A stretch of 64,000 bases of DNA from Methylotenera versatilis 79 (GCF_000384375.1 NZ_ARVX01000001.1:2294001-2358000); one strand, 5' to 3'. Shown: positions 26,892 through 37,392, counted from the first letter of the stretch. A program made the numbers and translations. Notes: generated by a model not told the origin, from the sequence alone.

Positions 26892-28217
26892 CTAACTATC
26901 GGTTTCGTCAATAACATCCAGTAAATCTATTGGCTCATTGCTTAACTCAACTCGCTCAATTTGTTTAAAGCGATTCGTGATTTTTTGGCTACTAATATGT
27001 ACTTCTTGCGCGTTATCGTGTGCTTGACGAATGTTATCCGCTAATTTTTTCATGCGAACATCAAAGCGCTCAAAATCTTTGCTTAACTTACCAAGTTCAT
27101 CTTTAATAATATGCACCTGTTTGCGCATTTCCACATCTTTTAACACAGCGCGCGCGGTATTTAACACCGCCATCAATGTAGTTGGTGAAACCAGCCAAAC
27201 GCGTTTATTCATGGCGTAATTGATAATCTCTGGATGATAAGCATGAATCTCAGCAAATACCGCTTCCGCTGGAATAAACATCACTGCGCCATCGCTGGTC
27301 ACATGCGGAATAATATATTTGCTCGCAATATCATCTACATGCTTTTTAATATCCGCTTTAAACTGCTTTTTAGCTAAACTTTTCTCAATCTCATTCAAGC
27401 TGCTATCAAACATTCTGTGATAGTTTTCCAGTGGGAATTTGCTATCCACGGCAACAGTACCCGTTGGTTGCGGCAGGAAAAGTGCGCAATCCACACGCAC
27501 GCCGTTTTCAAAGGTATGCTGCATTTTAAAGCTATCGTTTGGTAATACATTACGCACCAAACCTTCTAACTGCACCTCGCCATAAGCACCACGACTGCGT
27601 TTATCGCCCAACAATTCTTGCAGGCTAACCATATTCACCGTTAAGCCATCAATTTTCTTTTGCGCTTCATCAATCGTGGCTAAGCGTTCCATCACGCTAA
27701 TAAACGTTTCGTTGGTCTTTTTAAAACCTTCGTCTAATCGTTCCGACACTTTGCCGCCTATTTGCTCTAAACGGCTGTCGACTATTTTGCCCAAACTTTC
27801 GACACTTTGCGTCAACGTTGTAGTAGCTTTTAGCATCGTATTGTTGATTAGTGATTGCTGTTCTCTGCCCTGCTCACTTAAGGTTTTGTGCAGCGTTTCC
27901 AAAACGGTTTCGCGCGTTTGTGCCAAGCTGGTATTTTGCGCCAATTGTAATTCTTGCATGGCGTTGCGTGTACTTTGCAGTTCTAGCGAAACCTGCGCTT
28001 TCAATCTGTCACTATTATCTTGCGACACAACATTCAAGCGATCTGCCAACTTATTTAAGCCGTCATTTAAATCCAATAACATCAAGCGATGTTTATCTTC
28101 TAACTGATTGAGCAATGCGCTATTTTTGCTGCTGGAAAACTCGCGCCACGCCAGCCAAGCCAGCAAAATAAGCGTTAAAACTAAAAGTAAGACTATAATT
28201 TCGTTCATACAGAACAT
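26892..28217 (-). CDS. rmuC: DNA recombination protein RmuC
   Basis: A 441-residue RmuC homologue. An N-terminal membrane segment (IIVLLLVLTLILLAWLAW) is followed by a long coiled-coil region at about 30-200. The PD-(D/E)xK-like RmuC domain follows, with RGAYGEVQLEGLVRNVLP, CALFLPQPTGTVAVDSKFPLENY and MFIPAEAVFAE. RmuC limits inversions at short inverted repeats. Two ATG starts are possible (28217 and 28208). The gene diverges from the CHASE2 gene across a 40-base gap. Confidence 0.93.
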   Translation of the reverse strand: MFCMNEIIVLLLVLTLILLAWLAWREFSSSKNSALLNQLEDKHRLMLLDLNDGLNKLADRLNVVSQDNSDRLKAQVSLELQSTRNAMQELQLAQNTSLAQTRETVLETLHKTLSEQGREQQSLINNTMLKATTTLTQSVESLGKIVDSRLEQIGGKVSERLDEGFKKTNETFISVMERLATIDEAQKKIDGLTVNMVSLQELLGDKRSRGAYGEVQLEGLVRNVLPNDSFKMQHTFENGVRVDCALFLPQPTGTVAVDSKFPLENYHRMFDSSLNEIEKSLAKKQFKADIKKHVDDIASKYIIPHVTSDGAVMFIPAEAVFAEIHAYHPEIINYAMNKRVWLVSPTTLMAVLNTARAVLKDVEMRKQVHIIKDELGKLSKDFERFDVRMKKLADNIRQAHDNAQEVHISSQKITNRFKQIERVELSNEPIDLLDVIDETDS

Positions 28218-28257
28218 TATAAACCAGTGTGGCTTTCACCTTTATAAATAAAATCAT

Positions 28258-29997
28258 ATGAATAAACTCAAACTGCTTTTAGGCCAATGGCTTGCCAACT
28301 TGACGCGCAAGCTTAAAAACAACTTTTACATTTACCTCGCCACCATGTTCACTTTGCTGGTGTTGCTGGATGCTGGTGTGTTTAATGTTGGGCTGAATAT
28401 GCGCGATAAGGCATTCGATTTTATGGTGAAGAATCGTGTATTTCAGCCAAGTGCAGACAAAGATATCGTGATTGTGGATATTAACGAAGCGAGCTTAGCG
28501 GCGTTTGCCAAAGAGTATGGCCGCTGGCCTTGGCCGCGACAAGTTTTAGGTGAATTTGTAGAGAATATTCAAGCACAAAATCCTAAGGCTATTGTGTTTG
28601 ATATTGTGTTCAGTGATGCGGATATCTATAACGCGGACAGTGACGCTTATTTTAATGAGGTGATTGCCGCATCCGACAATACTTTTTTCCCTATTTTGCG
28701 TTTAGATGCCAGCCAAGACACATCCAGCCAATTAAAATATGCACAGATTCCGGGGTTAACTCAAAATGCTGAGGCCAAAAAAAATGTGGATAGTCAACAT
28801 GCAACTGTAGCCGCCATATTGCCGTATTTTGAAGCCGCGCTTAAACCTAATCGTTTAGGTACGCACAATGTGTATCCGGATAACGATGGCATTGTGCGCC
28901 AATATCGCATGTATCATGACAACGCTGGCTGGCGTTTACCTTCTCTACCTTTAGTGGTTGCGCAGTTTGCTAATAATCAGCCTATTGAAAACCTGCCACA
29001 AGATATGCTGATTAACTGGCGCGGCAAACCATTTACTTACACTTACACCACGTTTAGCGATGTGTTTACTGATTTAGCCAGCGAACATAAAAAACGCCCA
29101 GCCAATGAATTTACCAACAAAATCGTCATTATTGGTTCTACCGCGCCCGGTTTGTTTGATATCAAAGCAACGGCAATGGACAAACAATTTCCAGGCGTAG
29201 AAATTCTGGCGACCGCGATTGATAACGCAAAACATGGCGACTATTTAAAAGTGTGGCGCGGTAAAATACCTTATATATTGCTCAGTTTATTGTTGATTTG
29301 GGCGACCACGCTGGCGTTTTACTTTAAGGTAGACCGAGACCGATTCAACTCAATTTTCACTGGCGGGCAAATTGGTTTGCTGGTGTTATCGTATGTGGCG
29401 ATCAATCTGACCAACACTTATCTCGATTTGACTGCACCCATTTTGTGGGCAGTCGCATTGTTCGGTATCGCTAAAATCTATGCTTTAGCCACAGACCGTG
29501 CGCTACAACGCTGGCTGGCATTCGGTTTGAAAGCTGATGCAGCTGAATCTAGCGTATTAATCATGCCGATTTTAGTGGAAAGCAATGAAGCTTTAAGCCC
29601 TGCGATGCTAAAAAAACTAAAACGTGAGATCGAGTTAAATAGCAAATCGCCGAATAGTATTGAGGCTATTCATGGCACGCAAAGCGGCATTTGGGGCTTA
29701 TTTGGCGACATGATTGTAGTGAGCTGGATGTTTGCAAACAATAAGCCCGAATATGCTGAAACAGCGCGTAAAGACGCATCTCAGCTTGCCGAAAAGCTAC
29801 CGGACTTAATCAACCATTGCGGTCTACCCAGCACAACGGTGACGCGTTACACGCTGCATACGGGCAAACTGGCACAATTGCAAACAACAGATTCTGCGAT
29901 TTCTTTAGCATCGCAATGGCGTATATTGTTCGCACAAGCCGTTATTCAATTAGAGGCTGGCAATTTAGAAACTAATCATTCAAAAACCAGCACTTAA
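28258..29997 (+). CDS. CHASE2-domain membrane sensor protein without a recognisable output domain
   Basis: A 579-residue protein with one membrane segment at about 22-43 and an extracytoplasmic CHASE2 domain at about 45-330 (DKDIVIVDINEASL, RWPWPRQVLGEFV, PKAIVFDIVFSD). Three more membrane segments follow at about 335-415. The cytoplasmic tail of about 165 residues does not show the cyclase, histidine kinase or GGDEF motifs usually following CHASE2. It starts at an ATG 40 bases from divergent rmuC. SH3 and M48 protease genes follow on the same strand. What it senses and how it signals are unknown. Confidence 0.85.
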   Translation: MNKLKLLLGQWLANLTRKLKNNFYIYLATMFTLLVLLDAGVFNVGLNMRDKAFDFMVKNRVFQPSADKDIVIVDINEASLAAFAKEYGRWPWPRQVLGEFVENIQAQNPKAIVFDIVFSDADIYNADSDAYFNEVIAASDNTFFPILRLDASQDTSSQLKYAQIPGLTQNAEAKKNVDSQHATVAAILPYFEAALKPNRLGTHNVYPDNDGIVRQYRMYHDNAGWRLPSLPLVVAQFANNQPIENLPQDMLINWRGKPFTYTYTTFSDVFTDLASEHKKRPANEFTNKIVIIGSTAPGLFDIKATAMDKQFPGVEILATAIDNAKHGDYLKVWRGKIPYILLSLLLIWATTLAFYFKVDRDRFNSIFTGGQIGLLVLSYVAINLTNTYLDLTAPILWAVALFGIAKIYALATDRALQRWLAFGLKADAAESSVLIMPILVESNEALSPAMLKKLKREIELNSKSPNSIEAIHGTQSGIWGLFGDMIVVSWMFANNKPEYAETARKDASQLAEKLPDLINHCGLPSTTVTRYTLHTGKLAQLQTTDSAISLASQWRILFAQAVIQLEAGNLETNHSKTST

Positions 29998-30046
29998 AAA
30001 CTAGAACTTTAAAAACAGACACACCAGAATTAATAAAGGACTTGCT

Positions 30047-30589
30047 ATGAAACCTGACTTAACCCTCAAAAATCATCAAAAAACATCAGACTTAAGAATA
30101 TTTGCCCTAAAAGCATTATTCGTAATCGGCCTAGCAAGCCCTATTTTAGCGATTAGCGGCGAAGCTGGCACTGCATTGAAGGCAGACACTTTACGCGCCA
30201 CACCTTTTGCGGATGCCAAATCAGTGGGGACGTTGAGCAAGAATGATGCGGTGGATATTTTGGCGAAAAAAGGCGCTTGGTTACAAGTAAAAACCACAAA
30301 AAGCACCGGCTGGGTACGTTTGTTATCGGTTAAACGTGGCGGCGTTTCCAGTAGCAATCAAGTTAAAGGTCTTGCAGATGTGGCTAGCGGACGCGCTGGT
30401 ACGGGAAAAGTGGTTTCTACCACAGGCATTCGCGGCTTAAGTGCAGAAGAACTGAAAACCGCCCAATTTAATGAAACTGAAATGAAAAAATTAGAGAGTT
30501 ACACATTAACAGCTAGCGATGGTCAAAAATTTGCCACGGCTGGCGGGTTAACTGCTTCAAAACTCCCTTACTTCACAGGAGCTAAATAA
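30047..30589 (+). CDS. Exported bacterial SH3-domain protein
   Basis: A 180-residue protein with an N-terminal hydrophobic stretch at about 23-40 ending near ILAISGEAG, consistent with a signal peptide. A bacterial SH3 (SH3b) domain lies at about 45-95 (TLRATPFADAKSVGTLSKNDAVDILAKKGAWLQV, then GWVRLLSVK). SH3b domains often bind peptidoglycan or protein partners in the periplasm. The C-terminal 85 residues have no motif I recognise. The stop overlaps the ATG of the M48 protease gene (TAATG), so the two are translationally coupled. Confidence 0.85.
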   Translation: MKPDLTLKNHQKTSDLRIFALKALFVIGLASPILAISGEAGTALKADTLRATPFADAKSVGTLSKNDAVDILAKKGAWLQVKTTKSTGWVRLLSVKRGGVSSSNQVKGLADVASGRAGTGKVVSTTGIRGLSAEELKTAQFNETEMKKLESYTLTASDGQKFATAGGLTASKLPYFTGAK

Positions 30590-31563
30590 TGCATCAGTTT
30601 AAACTCAAAATCAAGCATAACTTGTTGATTGGATTGATACTTTCAACAGGACTCTTTTCAATGCAAGCTTTGGCCTTAGATTTTGGCAAAGCGTTAGAAG
30701 ATGCTGCAAAAAAGAAAGTAGAAGAGCTAAAAAATGGCAACTCTATGACGAATGGTGAATCTGTCAACACAGACAAATCGAAAACATCAGCCGAATCAGA
30801 CGCAACAAAAAATGCCACTGAATCTGCTTCAGCAAATGACGAAAAAGCCTTTAACTGGAAGAACCCGAGTAAGGCCGAAGAAATTGCATTGGGACGTGAA
30901 ATCAGCGGCAGCATTTTAGGTGCGGCGGCTTTGGTTAAAGATGACAAATTGCAGCAATACGTGAACAAAGTCGGCCGCTGGGTCGCTAGCCAATCGGAAC
31001 GTGCTGATTTACCTTGGAAATTTGGCGTAATTGAAAGCAGCGATTTAAACGCTTTTGCGGCACCTGGCGGTTATGTGTTAATCACTAAAGGCTTGTACCA
31101 GCAATTGACTAATGAAGCCCAATTGGCAGGCGTTTTAGGTCACGAGATTGCGCATATCGTGCAAAAACATCAGCTTAAAGTATTACAAAAACAGCAGCTG
31201 GTGAATATTGGTGCTGGTTTGATTACCGATAAATTTGGCAAGGATAATAAAATCGCACAAAAAGCGATTGGCAGTGGCGCTGAAATCAGTGCGCGCAGTT
31301 TGGATAAAGACGCAGAATATGAGGCGGACAGAATGGGCGTAGTGCTAGCCGCACGCGCGGGTTATGACGCGTTTGGCTTGCCAGAAGTATTGCAGAAAAT
31401 CGGCCAAACCAACAAAACGGACAACAGCGTCGCGCTATTATTTAAAACGCATCCGCATCCAGACGAACGTTTGACTAAACTGGGTGATAGCGCCGGTAGT
31501 AAACTGGATAATATTAAAGCGGGTAAAACGCTTGAAGATAGGTTTTATAAATTAGCAAATTAA
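30589..31563 (+). CDS. M48-family zinc metallopeptidase, exported
   Basis: A 324-residue protein with a signal peptide (LLIGLILSTGLFSMQALA). A Ser/Lys/Glu-rich linker at about 40-85 precedes the peptidase domain. The zinc motif is HEIAH at about 185-189, and the third ligand is the Glu in AEYEADRMG. The domain ends with a KTHPHPDERL motif typical of LoiP/BepA-like M48B peptidases that act in outer-membrane quality control. It is coupled to the SH3 gene and is followed by a perfect 20-base-pair hairpin at 31584-31630. Confidence 0.92.
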   Translation: MHQFKLKIKHNLLIGLILSTGLFSMQALALDFGKALEDAAKKKVEELKNGNSMTNGESVNTDKSKTSAESDATKNATESASANDEKAFNWKNPSKAEEIALGREISGSILGAAALVKDDKLQQYVNKVGRWVASQSERADLPWKFGVIESSDLNAFAAPGGYVLITKGLYQQLTNEAQLAGVLGHEIAHIVQKHQLKVLQKQQLVNIGAGLITDKFGKDNKIAQKAIGSGAEISARSLDKDAEYEADRMGVVLAARAGYDAFGLPEVLQKIGQTNKTDNSVALLFKTHPHPDERLTKLGDSAGSKLDNIKAGKTLEDRFYKLAN

Positions 31564-31583
31564 TAACGTTAATATATTGATTT

Positions 31584-31630
31584 AAATGAGTTAACACATA
31601 ATTGATGGCAAATTATGTGTTAACTCATTT
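31584..31630. terminator. Perfect 20-bp inverted repeat, probable bidirectional terminator
   Basis: Two arms, 31584-31603 and 31611-31630, are exact reverse complements around a 7-base loop (gatggca). The hairpin lies between the convergent M48 peptidase gene and the AI-2E-type permease gene. It is AT-rich. The 3' side continues with tgtgctttta, which is only a weak U tract. It most likely ends transcription from both sides. Confidence 0.7.
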
Positions 31631-31670
31631 GTGCTTTTATTAATGTTTTTATTTAACGATATTATTTTAG

Positions 31671-32693
31671 CTAGACTAAATTGCGCGCTCTAAGCTCGCT
31701 TTTAATATAGGCATAATAAATTGGCGCGGCGACAATTCCAGCAAGCCCGAAAATCGACTCCATCAACAGCATCGTAATCAGCAATTCCCACGCATTGGCG
31801 CGAATCTGCCCGCCGACGATGCGCGCGTTTAAAAAATATTCCAGTTTATGAATCACTACTAAATACAAAAGTGAACCGATTGCGACGCCCAATGATTGAC
31901 TTAGACTGACAACCACAATCACCGTGTTTGAAATCAGATTGCCGACCACAGGAATCAAACCGACCACAAAAGTAATGGCGATCATGGTTTTAACCAAAGG
32001 CAATTCAACGCCCAGAGTTGGCATGATGATGGCTAAATAAACGCCAGTAAAAAGTGCGTTAATCGAGGCGATACGCACTTGTGCGAACACTACGCGTTTA
32101 AATGCATCGCCAAACAGCCAAGCACGTTGTGCCAAAGCACGAGCAAATGGTTTGTAGTGATCATCTTTTGCGGCATCACGCAACGCAATCATGCCGCCGA
32201 TAATCATGCCGATAATCACATGCGCAGTGATACGCCCCGCTTCTTTGCCCACTACTTGCAATTGATTCGCATGGGAGCGCAGCCAGATGGTGGCTTCTTC
32301 TTTAAAGGCTATCGCATCAGACGGCAAACGCTCTAATATCCACGATGGCAAAATCTTGCGTGAGTCTTCAAGAATCTGTGCCATTTTGGCCAGCAATACA
32401 GTGATGCTGCCAGACTCTGAGCGGAAAAATGCGACTAAGCCAGCGCCGGCAAGGCTTAACAAGCTGACGATGACGATACTTAACAGGGCAATTGCAATCA
32501 ACTTTGCGCGTGTACGGGGGAATTTACGTTCGATATGCGGCGTCAAGAGTCGAATTAATTCGTACACTAGCAAGCCAGCTAATAATGCAGGCAGTAAGCG
32601 AAAGGTTAAAACTAATATCATCGCCACGCCAATCAATATCCATGAGGCAATATCAAATTTCATGGATAACACTTCGTTAGGATTATTTTGCAT
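31671..32693 (-). CDS. AI-2E family transporter (PerM/YdiK-like permease)
   Basis: A 340-residue membrane protein with about eight hydrophobic segments. Family features include an N-terminal pair of segments, a soluble stretch in the middle (LEDSRKILPSWILERLPSD), and the conserved PVVGNLISN and C-terminal FGLAGIVAAPIYYAYIK. Members move small molecules or ions, and only some are true autoinducer exporters. It starts at ATG 32693. No functional partner is seen nearby. Confidence 0.88.
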   Translation of the reverse strand: MQNNPNEVLSMKFDIASWILIGVAMILVLTFRLLPALLAGLLVYELIRLLTPHIERKFPRTRAKLIAIALLSIVIVSLLSLAGAGLVAFFRSESGSITVLLAKMAQILEDSRKILPSWILERLPSDAIAFKEEATIWLRSHANQLQVVGKEAGRITAHVIIGMIIGGMIALRDAAKDDHYKPFARALAQRAWLFGDAFKRVVFAQVRIASINALFTGVYLAIIMPTLGVELPLVKTMIAITFVVGLIPVVGNLISNTVIVVVSLSQSLGVAIGSLLYLVVIHKLEYFLNARIVGGQIRANAWELLITMLLMESIFGLAGIVAAPIYYAYIKSELRARNLV

Positions 32694-32833
32694 AACTTTT
32701 AATTGAATCGTCCTGAATGAATACGATGAATCTTGCGCAATTAACGGCTTTTTATACTTGAAGCTTAATTTAAAACGATTAAATTTAAATGATTAAATAC
32801 CAACTTGTGAAGATTTAATTGGCAAAGCATCCA

Positions 32834-33394
32834 TCAGCTAAATCTGCCAACAAATGTGCTCACTTCTGTCGCTGGCAAACTGATTTTAACATGGACTGCT
32901 TGATCAAAATGTTTATCTAACACTTTGCCTTTTAATTGCGAAACCACTCTTGTTAACTCATCTACACGGTTATATTGCACGCTTAAACTGAACTCTTTCA
33001 TTTCAACAAAAGGGATAACCAGTGCGGCATCCAGCGCCATTTTTGCTGTGCCGCCGTAAGCACGCGCTAATCCGCCAGTGCCCAAGTTGATACCACCATA
33101 ATATCGAATCACGCCAACCGCGACATTAATCAAATCGCGGCCTTCTAGCATTTGTAATACCGGTTTTCCTGCTGTGCCACTCGGTTCGCCCGCATCTGAG
33201 AATCGCGGAATAATGCCATCCATTGTTTTGATTCTGAATGCGTAAGCCAAATGATGGGCGTTTTGATGTTGTGCAGCTGCTTGTCTTAAGAAAAGTCCGA
33301 CTTCGCGCTCTGTTTGGCAATGTCCTGCAAACGCATAAAATCGCGATTTTTGAATCGTTTGTTCGGCTGAGCCTGTTTTTTCAATGGTTACCAT
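32834..33394 (-). CDS. YigZ/IMPACT family protein
   Basis: A 186-residue protein of the YigZ (UPF0029/IMPACT) family. Family motifs are KKSRF-like QKSRFYAFAGHC at the N-terminus, HHLAYAFRI, FSDAGEPSGTAGKPVL and VIRYYGGINLGTGGLARAY. A DUF1949-like C-terminal domain follows. The bacterial protein's biochemical role is unsettled; a link to translation regulation is inferred from eukaryotic IMPACT. It begins with ATG. It is followed 47 bases further along the strand by fhs in the upstream direction, and may share its promoter region. Confidence 0.92.
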   Translation of the reverse strand: MVTIEKTGSAEQTIQKSRFYAFAGHCQTEREVGLFLRQAAAQHQNAHHLAYAFRIKTMDGIIPRFSDAGEPSGTAGKPVLQMLEGRDLINVAVGVIRYYGGINLGTGGLARAYGGTAKMALDAALVIPFVEMKEFSLSVQYNRVDELTRVVSQLKGKVLDKHFDQAVHVKISLPATEVSTFVGRFS

Positions 33395-33441
33395 CGCTGA
33401 AAGTTAACGCTAAAAATAGTCCAAAAAATATAGACCAAAAC

Positions 33442-35193
33442 TTACGATAAACCAACAATATTGCCAGATGCATTCACATCGATATATTGGCTGGTTGGCT
33501 GCTTTGGCAGGCCAGGCATGGTCATAATCTTTCCACAGATTGCCACAACAAAGCCTGCACCACGCGATAGATGTAAATCTTCCACCTGTAAATGGTGCTC
33601 AGTAGGCGCACCTCTGATAGAAGCATCTGATGAAAATGAATATTGTGTTTTTGCAATGCAAATTGGCAAATATGCGTATTCTTGCTCTAGTACAGTCAGT
33701 TTTTTAGCTGCTTTTTCACTTAACTTAACACCTGCTGCGCCATAAATCTTAGTGGCGATTGTGTTTAACTTATCGATTAAAGGCAGCGAATCTGGATACA
33801 ACAACTTAAAGTTAGACTGTGTATTGGCGATAGAATCCACAACCGAACGTGCCAAACCAACTGCGCCAGCACCGCCGTCTGCCCAGTGTTTGCAGACGAT
33901 AGCTTTAAAACCCAACTCTGCCAGCGCGGATTTTAAGGTGTCGATTTCTAATTGTGTGTCATGCGTAAAGTGGTTAATCGCTACCAGCACTTGCATGCCA
34001 AAATGCTGATGCAGATTGGTCAGATGCTTGATCAAATTCGCCATACCCAAATTTAAAAAAGCGATATTTTCTTTATTGAGTTCATTCAGCGTCGCACCGC
34101 CATGATATTTAAGTGCGCGAATCGTGGCGACAATCACTACCAAATCTGGCTGCAAACTGGCTTTGCGGCATTTAATATCAAAAAACTTTTCTGCACCTAA
34201 ATCTGCACCAAAACCTGCTTCAGTCACCACATAATCAGCTAGCTTTAAAGCAGTTTTTGTCGCCACGACTGAATTACAGCCATGTGCAATATTGGCAAAT
34301 GGGCCGCCATGAATCAGTGCGGGCGTATGTTCTAATGTTTGTACTAAGTTCGGCTGAAACGCATCTTTCAGCAACACAGTCATTGCGCCCTGTGCTTGTA
34401 AATCGCTGGCCAATATTGGCTTGCCAGCCATATTAGTCGCCACTTGAATATTACCTAAGCGCGTTTTTAAATCGTCTAAATCTTCAGCCAAACAAAAAAT
34501 AGCCATCACTTCGCTGGCCACGGTAATGTTAAAACTCGTTGCGATATCGTGTTCGGTATGCGCAGCATCATGCGTTGTGATGTGCCGCAAAGCACGATCA
34601 TTCATATCCATGCAACGACGCCAAGTCACTTCTTTAATATTTAACAAATTACCATGGTGAATGTGGTTATCGATTAAAGCGGCCAGTAAATTATTAGCAG
34701 AAGTGATGGCATGAAAATCGCCAGTAAAATGCAGATTGATATTTTCCATCGGCACCACTTGCGCGTAACCACCGCCTGTCGCGCCACCTTTTATACCAAA
34801 TACTGGCCCTAACGACGGCTCGCGAATGCAAACCATTGCGTGTTTATCGGTATTTTCTTGCCTAAATAAATGGTTAAGTGCGTCTGCCAAACCTATAGTC
34901 GTCGTCGTTTTACCCTCACCAGCAGGCGTTGGACTAATAGCCGTAACTAAAATAAGTTTACCGTTTGGCTTAACCTTTACTTTTGAGTGAGCTAGTTTAG
35001 TTTTTGATTTGGTTTGGTCAGTTTTTAATTCAAGTTGGTCCGAGGGATGTAATTCTTTTAAGAAGTTTGCGCTTAATTTGGCAATAGAATGGCCGTACGG
35101 AATCAAATCTTTTGTAGCAATATCGAGTGTTTGAGCAACATCAACAATCGGCTTTAATTTTGCCGCTTGTGCAATATCGATATCAGATAACAT
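33442..35193 (-). CDS. fhs: Formate-tetrahydrofolate ligase
   Basis: A 583-residue Fhs (FtfL). It makes 10-formyltetrahydrofolate from formate, ATP and tetrahydrofolate. Features are [21 protein letters not shown] (P-loop), [34 protein letters not shown] and [15 protein letters not shown] near the C-terminus. It is somewhat longer than the usual about 556 residues because of a Lys-rich N-terminal insert at about 60-80. The ATG at 35193 has GGAG eight bases upstream, so it is preferred over the TTG codons just before. In methylotrophs this enzyme links formate to serine-cycle or biosynthetic C1 units. Confidence 0.96.
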   Translation of the reverse strand: MLSDIDIAQAAKLKPIVDVAQTLDIATKDLIPYGHSIAKLSANFLKELHPSDQLELKTDQTKSKTKLAHSKVKVKPNGKLILVTAISPTPAGEGKTTTTIGLADALNHLFRQENTDKHAMVCIREPSLGPVFGIKGGATGGGYAQVVPMENINLHFTGDFHAITSANNLLAALIDNHIHHGNLLNIKEVTWRRCMDMNDRALRHITTHDAAHTEHDIATSFNITVASEVMAIFCLAEDLDDLKTRLGNIQVATNMAGKPILASDLQAQGAMTVLLKDAFQPNLVQTLEHTPALIHGGPFANIAHGCNSVVATKTALKLADYVVTEAGFGADLGAEKFFDIKCRKASLQPDLVVIVATIRALKYHGGATLNELNKENIAFLNLGMANLIKHLTNLHQHFGMQVLVAINHFTHDTQLEIDTLKSALAELGFKAIVCKHWADGGAGAVGLARSVVDSIANTQSNFKLLYPDSLPLIDKLNTIATKIYGAAGVKLSEKAAKKLTVLEQEYAYLPICIAKTQYSFSSDASIRGAPTEHHLQVEDLHLSRGAGFVVAICGKIMTMPGLPKQPTSQYIDVNASGNIVGLS

Positions 35194-35218
35194 CAACAAT
35201 GCTCCAACTGTCAGTCAA

Positions 35219-36697
35219 TTATTTACGACCGCCTAAAATTGAACCAAGAATTCCGCGCACTAAACTACGCCCTAATTGCGAACCCACTGCGCGCACGGTA
35301 GATTTAGCCGCACTTTCTAAAATGCTATCTGAGCGACTGGTTTTTTTTCCGCCTAAAACGCCACCCAACATGCCGCCCCAATCAAACCCTTTATCCTCTT
35401 CTTTTACTACCTCGGCAGATTCAGTTGCGCGCGCTTTTAAAATTTCATACGCCGATTCACGATCAATCTGTTTTTCGTAAAAACCTGCGATGCTAGAGCC
35501 AGCAATCACGGCCGTGCGCTCGGCATCTGTTAGCGCACCGATTCGACTTTCTGGTGGACAAACAAAAGCGCGTTCAACTGGCGTTGGTACGCCCTTTTCA
35601 TCCAAAAATGATACTAATGCCTCACCAACGCCAAGCTCAGTAATAGCAGTCGTCACATCAACTTTTGGATTGCTTCTGAATGTTTCTGCAGCTGATTTAA
35701 CGGCTTTTTGATCGCGTGGCGTAAATGCGCGCAAAGCATGTTGTACGCGGTTACCTAATTGGCCGAGCACGATATCGGGAATATCTAAAGGATTTTGGCT
35801 GACAAAATAAACGCCAACCGCTTTTGAACGGATTAACCTTACAACTTGCTCAATTTTTTGCAACAATGCAGGTGGTGCATCGCTAAACAGTAAATGTGCT
35901 TCATCAAAGAAAAATACCAATTTAGGTTTTTCTAAGTCGCCCACTTCAGGCAGTTTTTCAAATAATTCCGATAATAGCCAAAGCAATAAAGTCGCATATA
36001 CACGTGGCGAGTTGAATAGTTTATCCGCCGCTAAAATATTAATGACACCGCGCCCTTGACTATCGGTTTGCATTAAATCTTCCAGATTCAATGCGGGTTC
36101 ACCAAATAACAAATCACCGCCTTCGGTCTCAAGCTGTAAAAGCGAACGCTGTAATGCGCCAACACTGGCGGCTGAAATATTGCCATAAGTCGTTTGATAT
36201 TCCGCCGCATTTTCTGCCGCGTGTTGCGACATAGCACGCAGATCTTTTAAATCTAACAACAACCAACCTTTATCATCGGCAATCTTAAAAATCGCATTAA
36301 TCACACCAGCTTGCACATCATTTAAATTCAATAAACGCGCTAATAATAATGGCCCCATTTCCGCCACTGTGGTGCGGACTGGATGACCTTTTTCGCCAAA
36401 CACATCCCACAATACAACAGTTGAAGCTTGTGGTTTAAAATCATCCATTCCCAACTGAGCAACACGCGCGTCAATTTTCGCATTGCCGCCGCCAATTTGG
36501 CTGATACCCGCTAGATCGCCTTTCACATCTGCCATAAATACTGGCACGCCGAGTTTAGAAAAACCTTCTGCTAATGTTTGCAACGTGACGGTTTTACCAG
36601 TGCCGGTAGCGCCCGCAATCAAGCCGTGGCGATTGGCCATTTTGGGTAAGATATTTAAAAACTGCTCTGCTTTCGCAACGCGGATAGGATTCGTCAT
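35219..36697 (-). CDS. HerA/VirB4-type ATPase, DUF853 (YjgR-like)
   Basis: A 492-residue protein with a Walker A motif [11 protein letters not shown] near residues 29-39. The Walker B strand is [13 protein letters not shown] glycine-rich segment ([13 protein letters not shown]) lies near the C-terminus. These are the features of the DUF853/YjgR family with a HerA-like helicase core, whose cellular role is undefined. It starts with ATG 36697. It lies 25 bases from the fhs start, on the same strand, so it may be transcribed together with fhs. Confidence 0.9.
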   Translation of the reverse strand: MTNPIRVAKAEQFLNILPKMANRHGLIAGATGTGKTVTLQTLAEGFSKLGVPVFMADVKGDLAGISQIGGGNAKIDARVAQLGMDDFKPQASTVVLWDVFGEKGHPVRTTVAEMGPLLLARLLNLNDVQAGVINAIFKIADDKGWLLLDLKDLRAMSQHAAENAAEYQTTYGNISAASVGALQRSLLQLETEGGDLLFGEPALNLEDLMQTDSQGRGVINILAADKLFNSPRVYATLLLWLLSELFEKLPEVGDLEKPKLVFFFDEAHLLFSDAPPALLQKIEQVVRLIRSKAVGVYFVSQNPLDIPDIVLGQLGNRVQHALRAFTPRDQKAVKSAAETFRSNPKVDVTTAITELGVGEALVSFLDEKGVPTPVERAFVCPPESRIGALTDAERTAVIAGSSIAGFYEKQIDRESAYEILKARATESAEVVKEEDKGFDWGGMLGGVLGGKKTSRSDSILESAAKSTVRAVGSQLGRSLVRGILGSILGGRK

Positions 36698-36796
36698 AAT
36701 GAGGATTTTCGTTTATTTAAGGCTATTGATAGTGGTTCAAATTGTTTGTCTGTTTTTTGTAATCTGATGACTAATTATTCATTCGATATTGTAGAT

Positions 36797-36824
36797 TATC
36801 ACCTAATCTTTACGGATTAAGTGA
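36797..36824 (-). terminator. Imperfect hairpin after the DUF302 gene
   Basis: On the minus strand an 11-base-pair stem with one G-U pair encloses a short loop (ATCACTTAATC and GATTAGGTGAT). It lies 20 bases beyond the lipoprotein gene stop. There is no long U tract, so termination is only suggested. Confidence 0.4.
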
Positions 36825-36843
36825 TATCAACTAAATGGTCTAA

Positions 36844-37392
36844 TTAAATATCGCCGCGACTGGCTTTTTCCATCAAATTAATTAATACATTCTCTAACTC
36901 TTGCGCCGATTTTTGCGCCCGCGCGGTTGGATTCTTGATGCTTTTTAAATCATAAGTTGGCCTATCTAAAGCCAAAAATAATCGCAGCTTTTTGTTGGCA
37001 TCAGGCTTTTCATAAAGCGCGACTCTGCACGGGGCAAAAACCAAAAATTCGGGATGATCGAGCATGATTTCAGTGCCAAGACTTAAATTACAGAAACTAT
37101 GCACTTCTTTAATGCCTTGCGGATCAATACCACGCAACTTCATATTTTCGGCAATAGGAAAATTAGCCGGATTTACAAAATTCATGCCTTCAGAAAGTGA
37201 TTTTAAGCTATCAAGAACATCTTGATAACTGACACCTTCTTTTACTGGTAATTCATATATAGCGCTGGTTAAATCAATTGGCGGCAAGCCATTTGGCATG
37301 TCTTTGGTGGAGGTGGCTGAGGTGGTTTGGGTGTTAGCACAGGCGCTTAATGCAACGAATATGAATAAATAAAACAAATGCCTAAACCACAT
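36844..37392 (-). CDS. DUF302-family lipoprotein
   Basis: A 182-residue protein with a lipoprotein signal peptide; the lipobox is VALSAC near residues 13-18, so the mature N-terminus would be lipid-modified Cys. The mature part shows DUF302 features (GVSYQDVLDSLKSL, then LGTEIMLDHPEFLVFAPCRVALYE). DUF302 proteins are small alpha/beta proteins of unknown role. The frame opens at a TTG (37404), but the ATG at 37392 begins the signal peptide directly and has a GGGG-type ribosome site a few bases upstream. Confidence 0.85.
   Translation of the reverse strand: MWFRHLFYLFIFVALSACANTQTTSATSTKDMPNGLPPIDLTSAIYELPVKEGVSYQDVLDSLKSLSEGMNFVNPANFPIAENMKLRGIDPQGIKEVHSFCNLSLGTEIMLDHPEFLVFAPCRVALYEKPDANKKLRLFLALDRPTYDLKSIKNPTARAQKSAQELENVLINLMEKASRGDI

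Noticed and set aside
27676-28107. 143-codon plus-strand frame opposite rmuC
   Set aside because: It is an antisense shadow of the well-supported rmuC coding region, Ser/Cys-rich and without any family motif.
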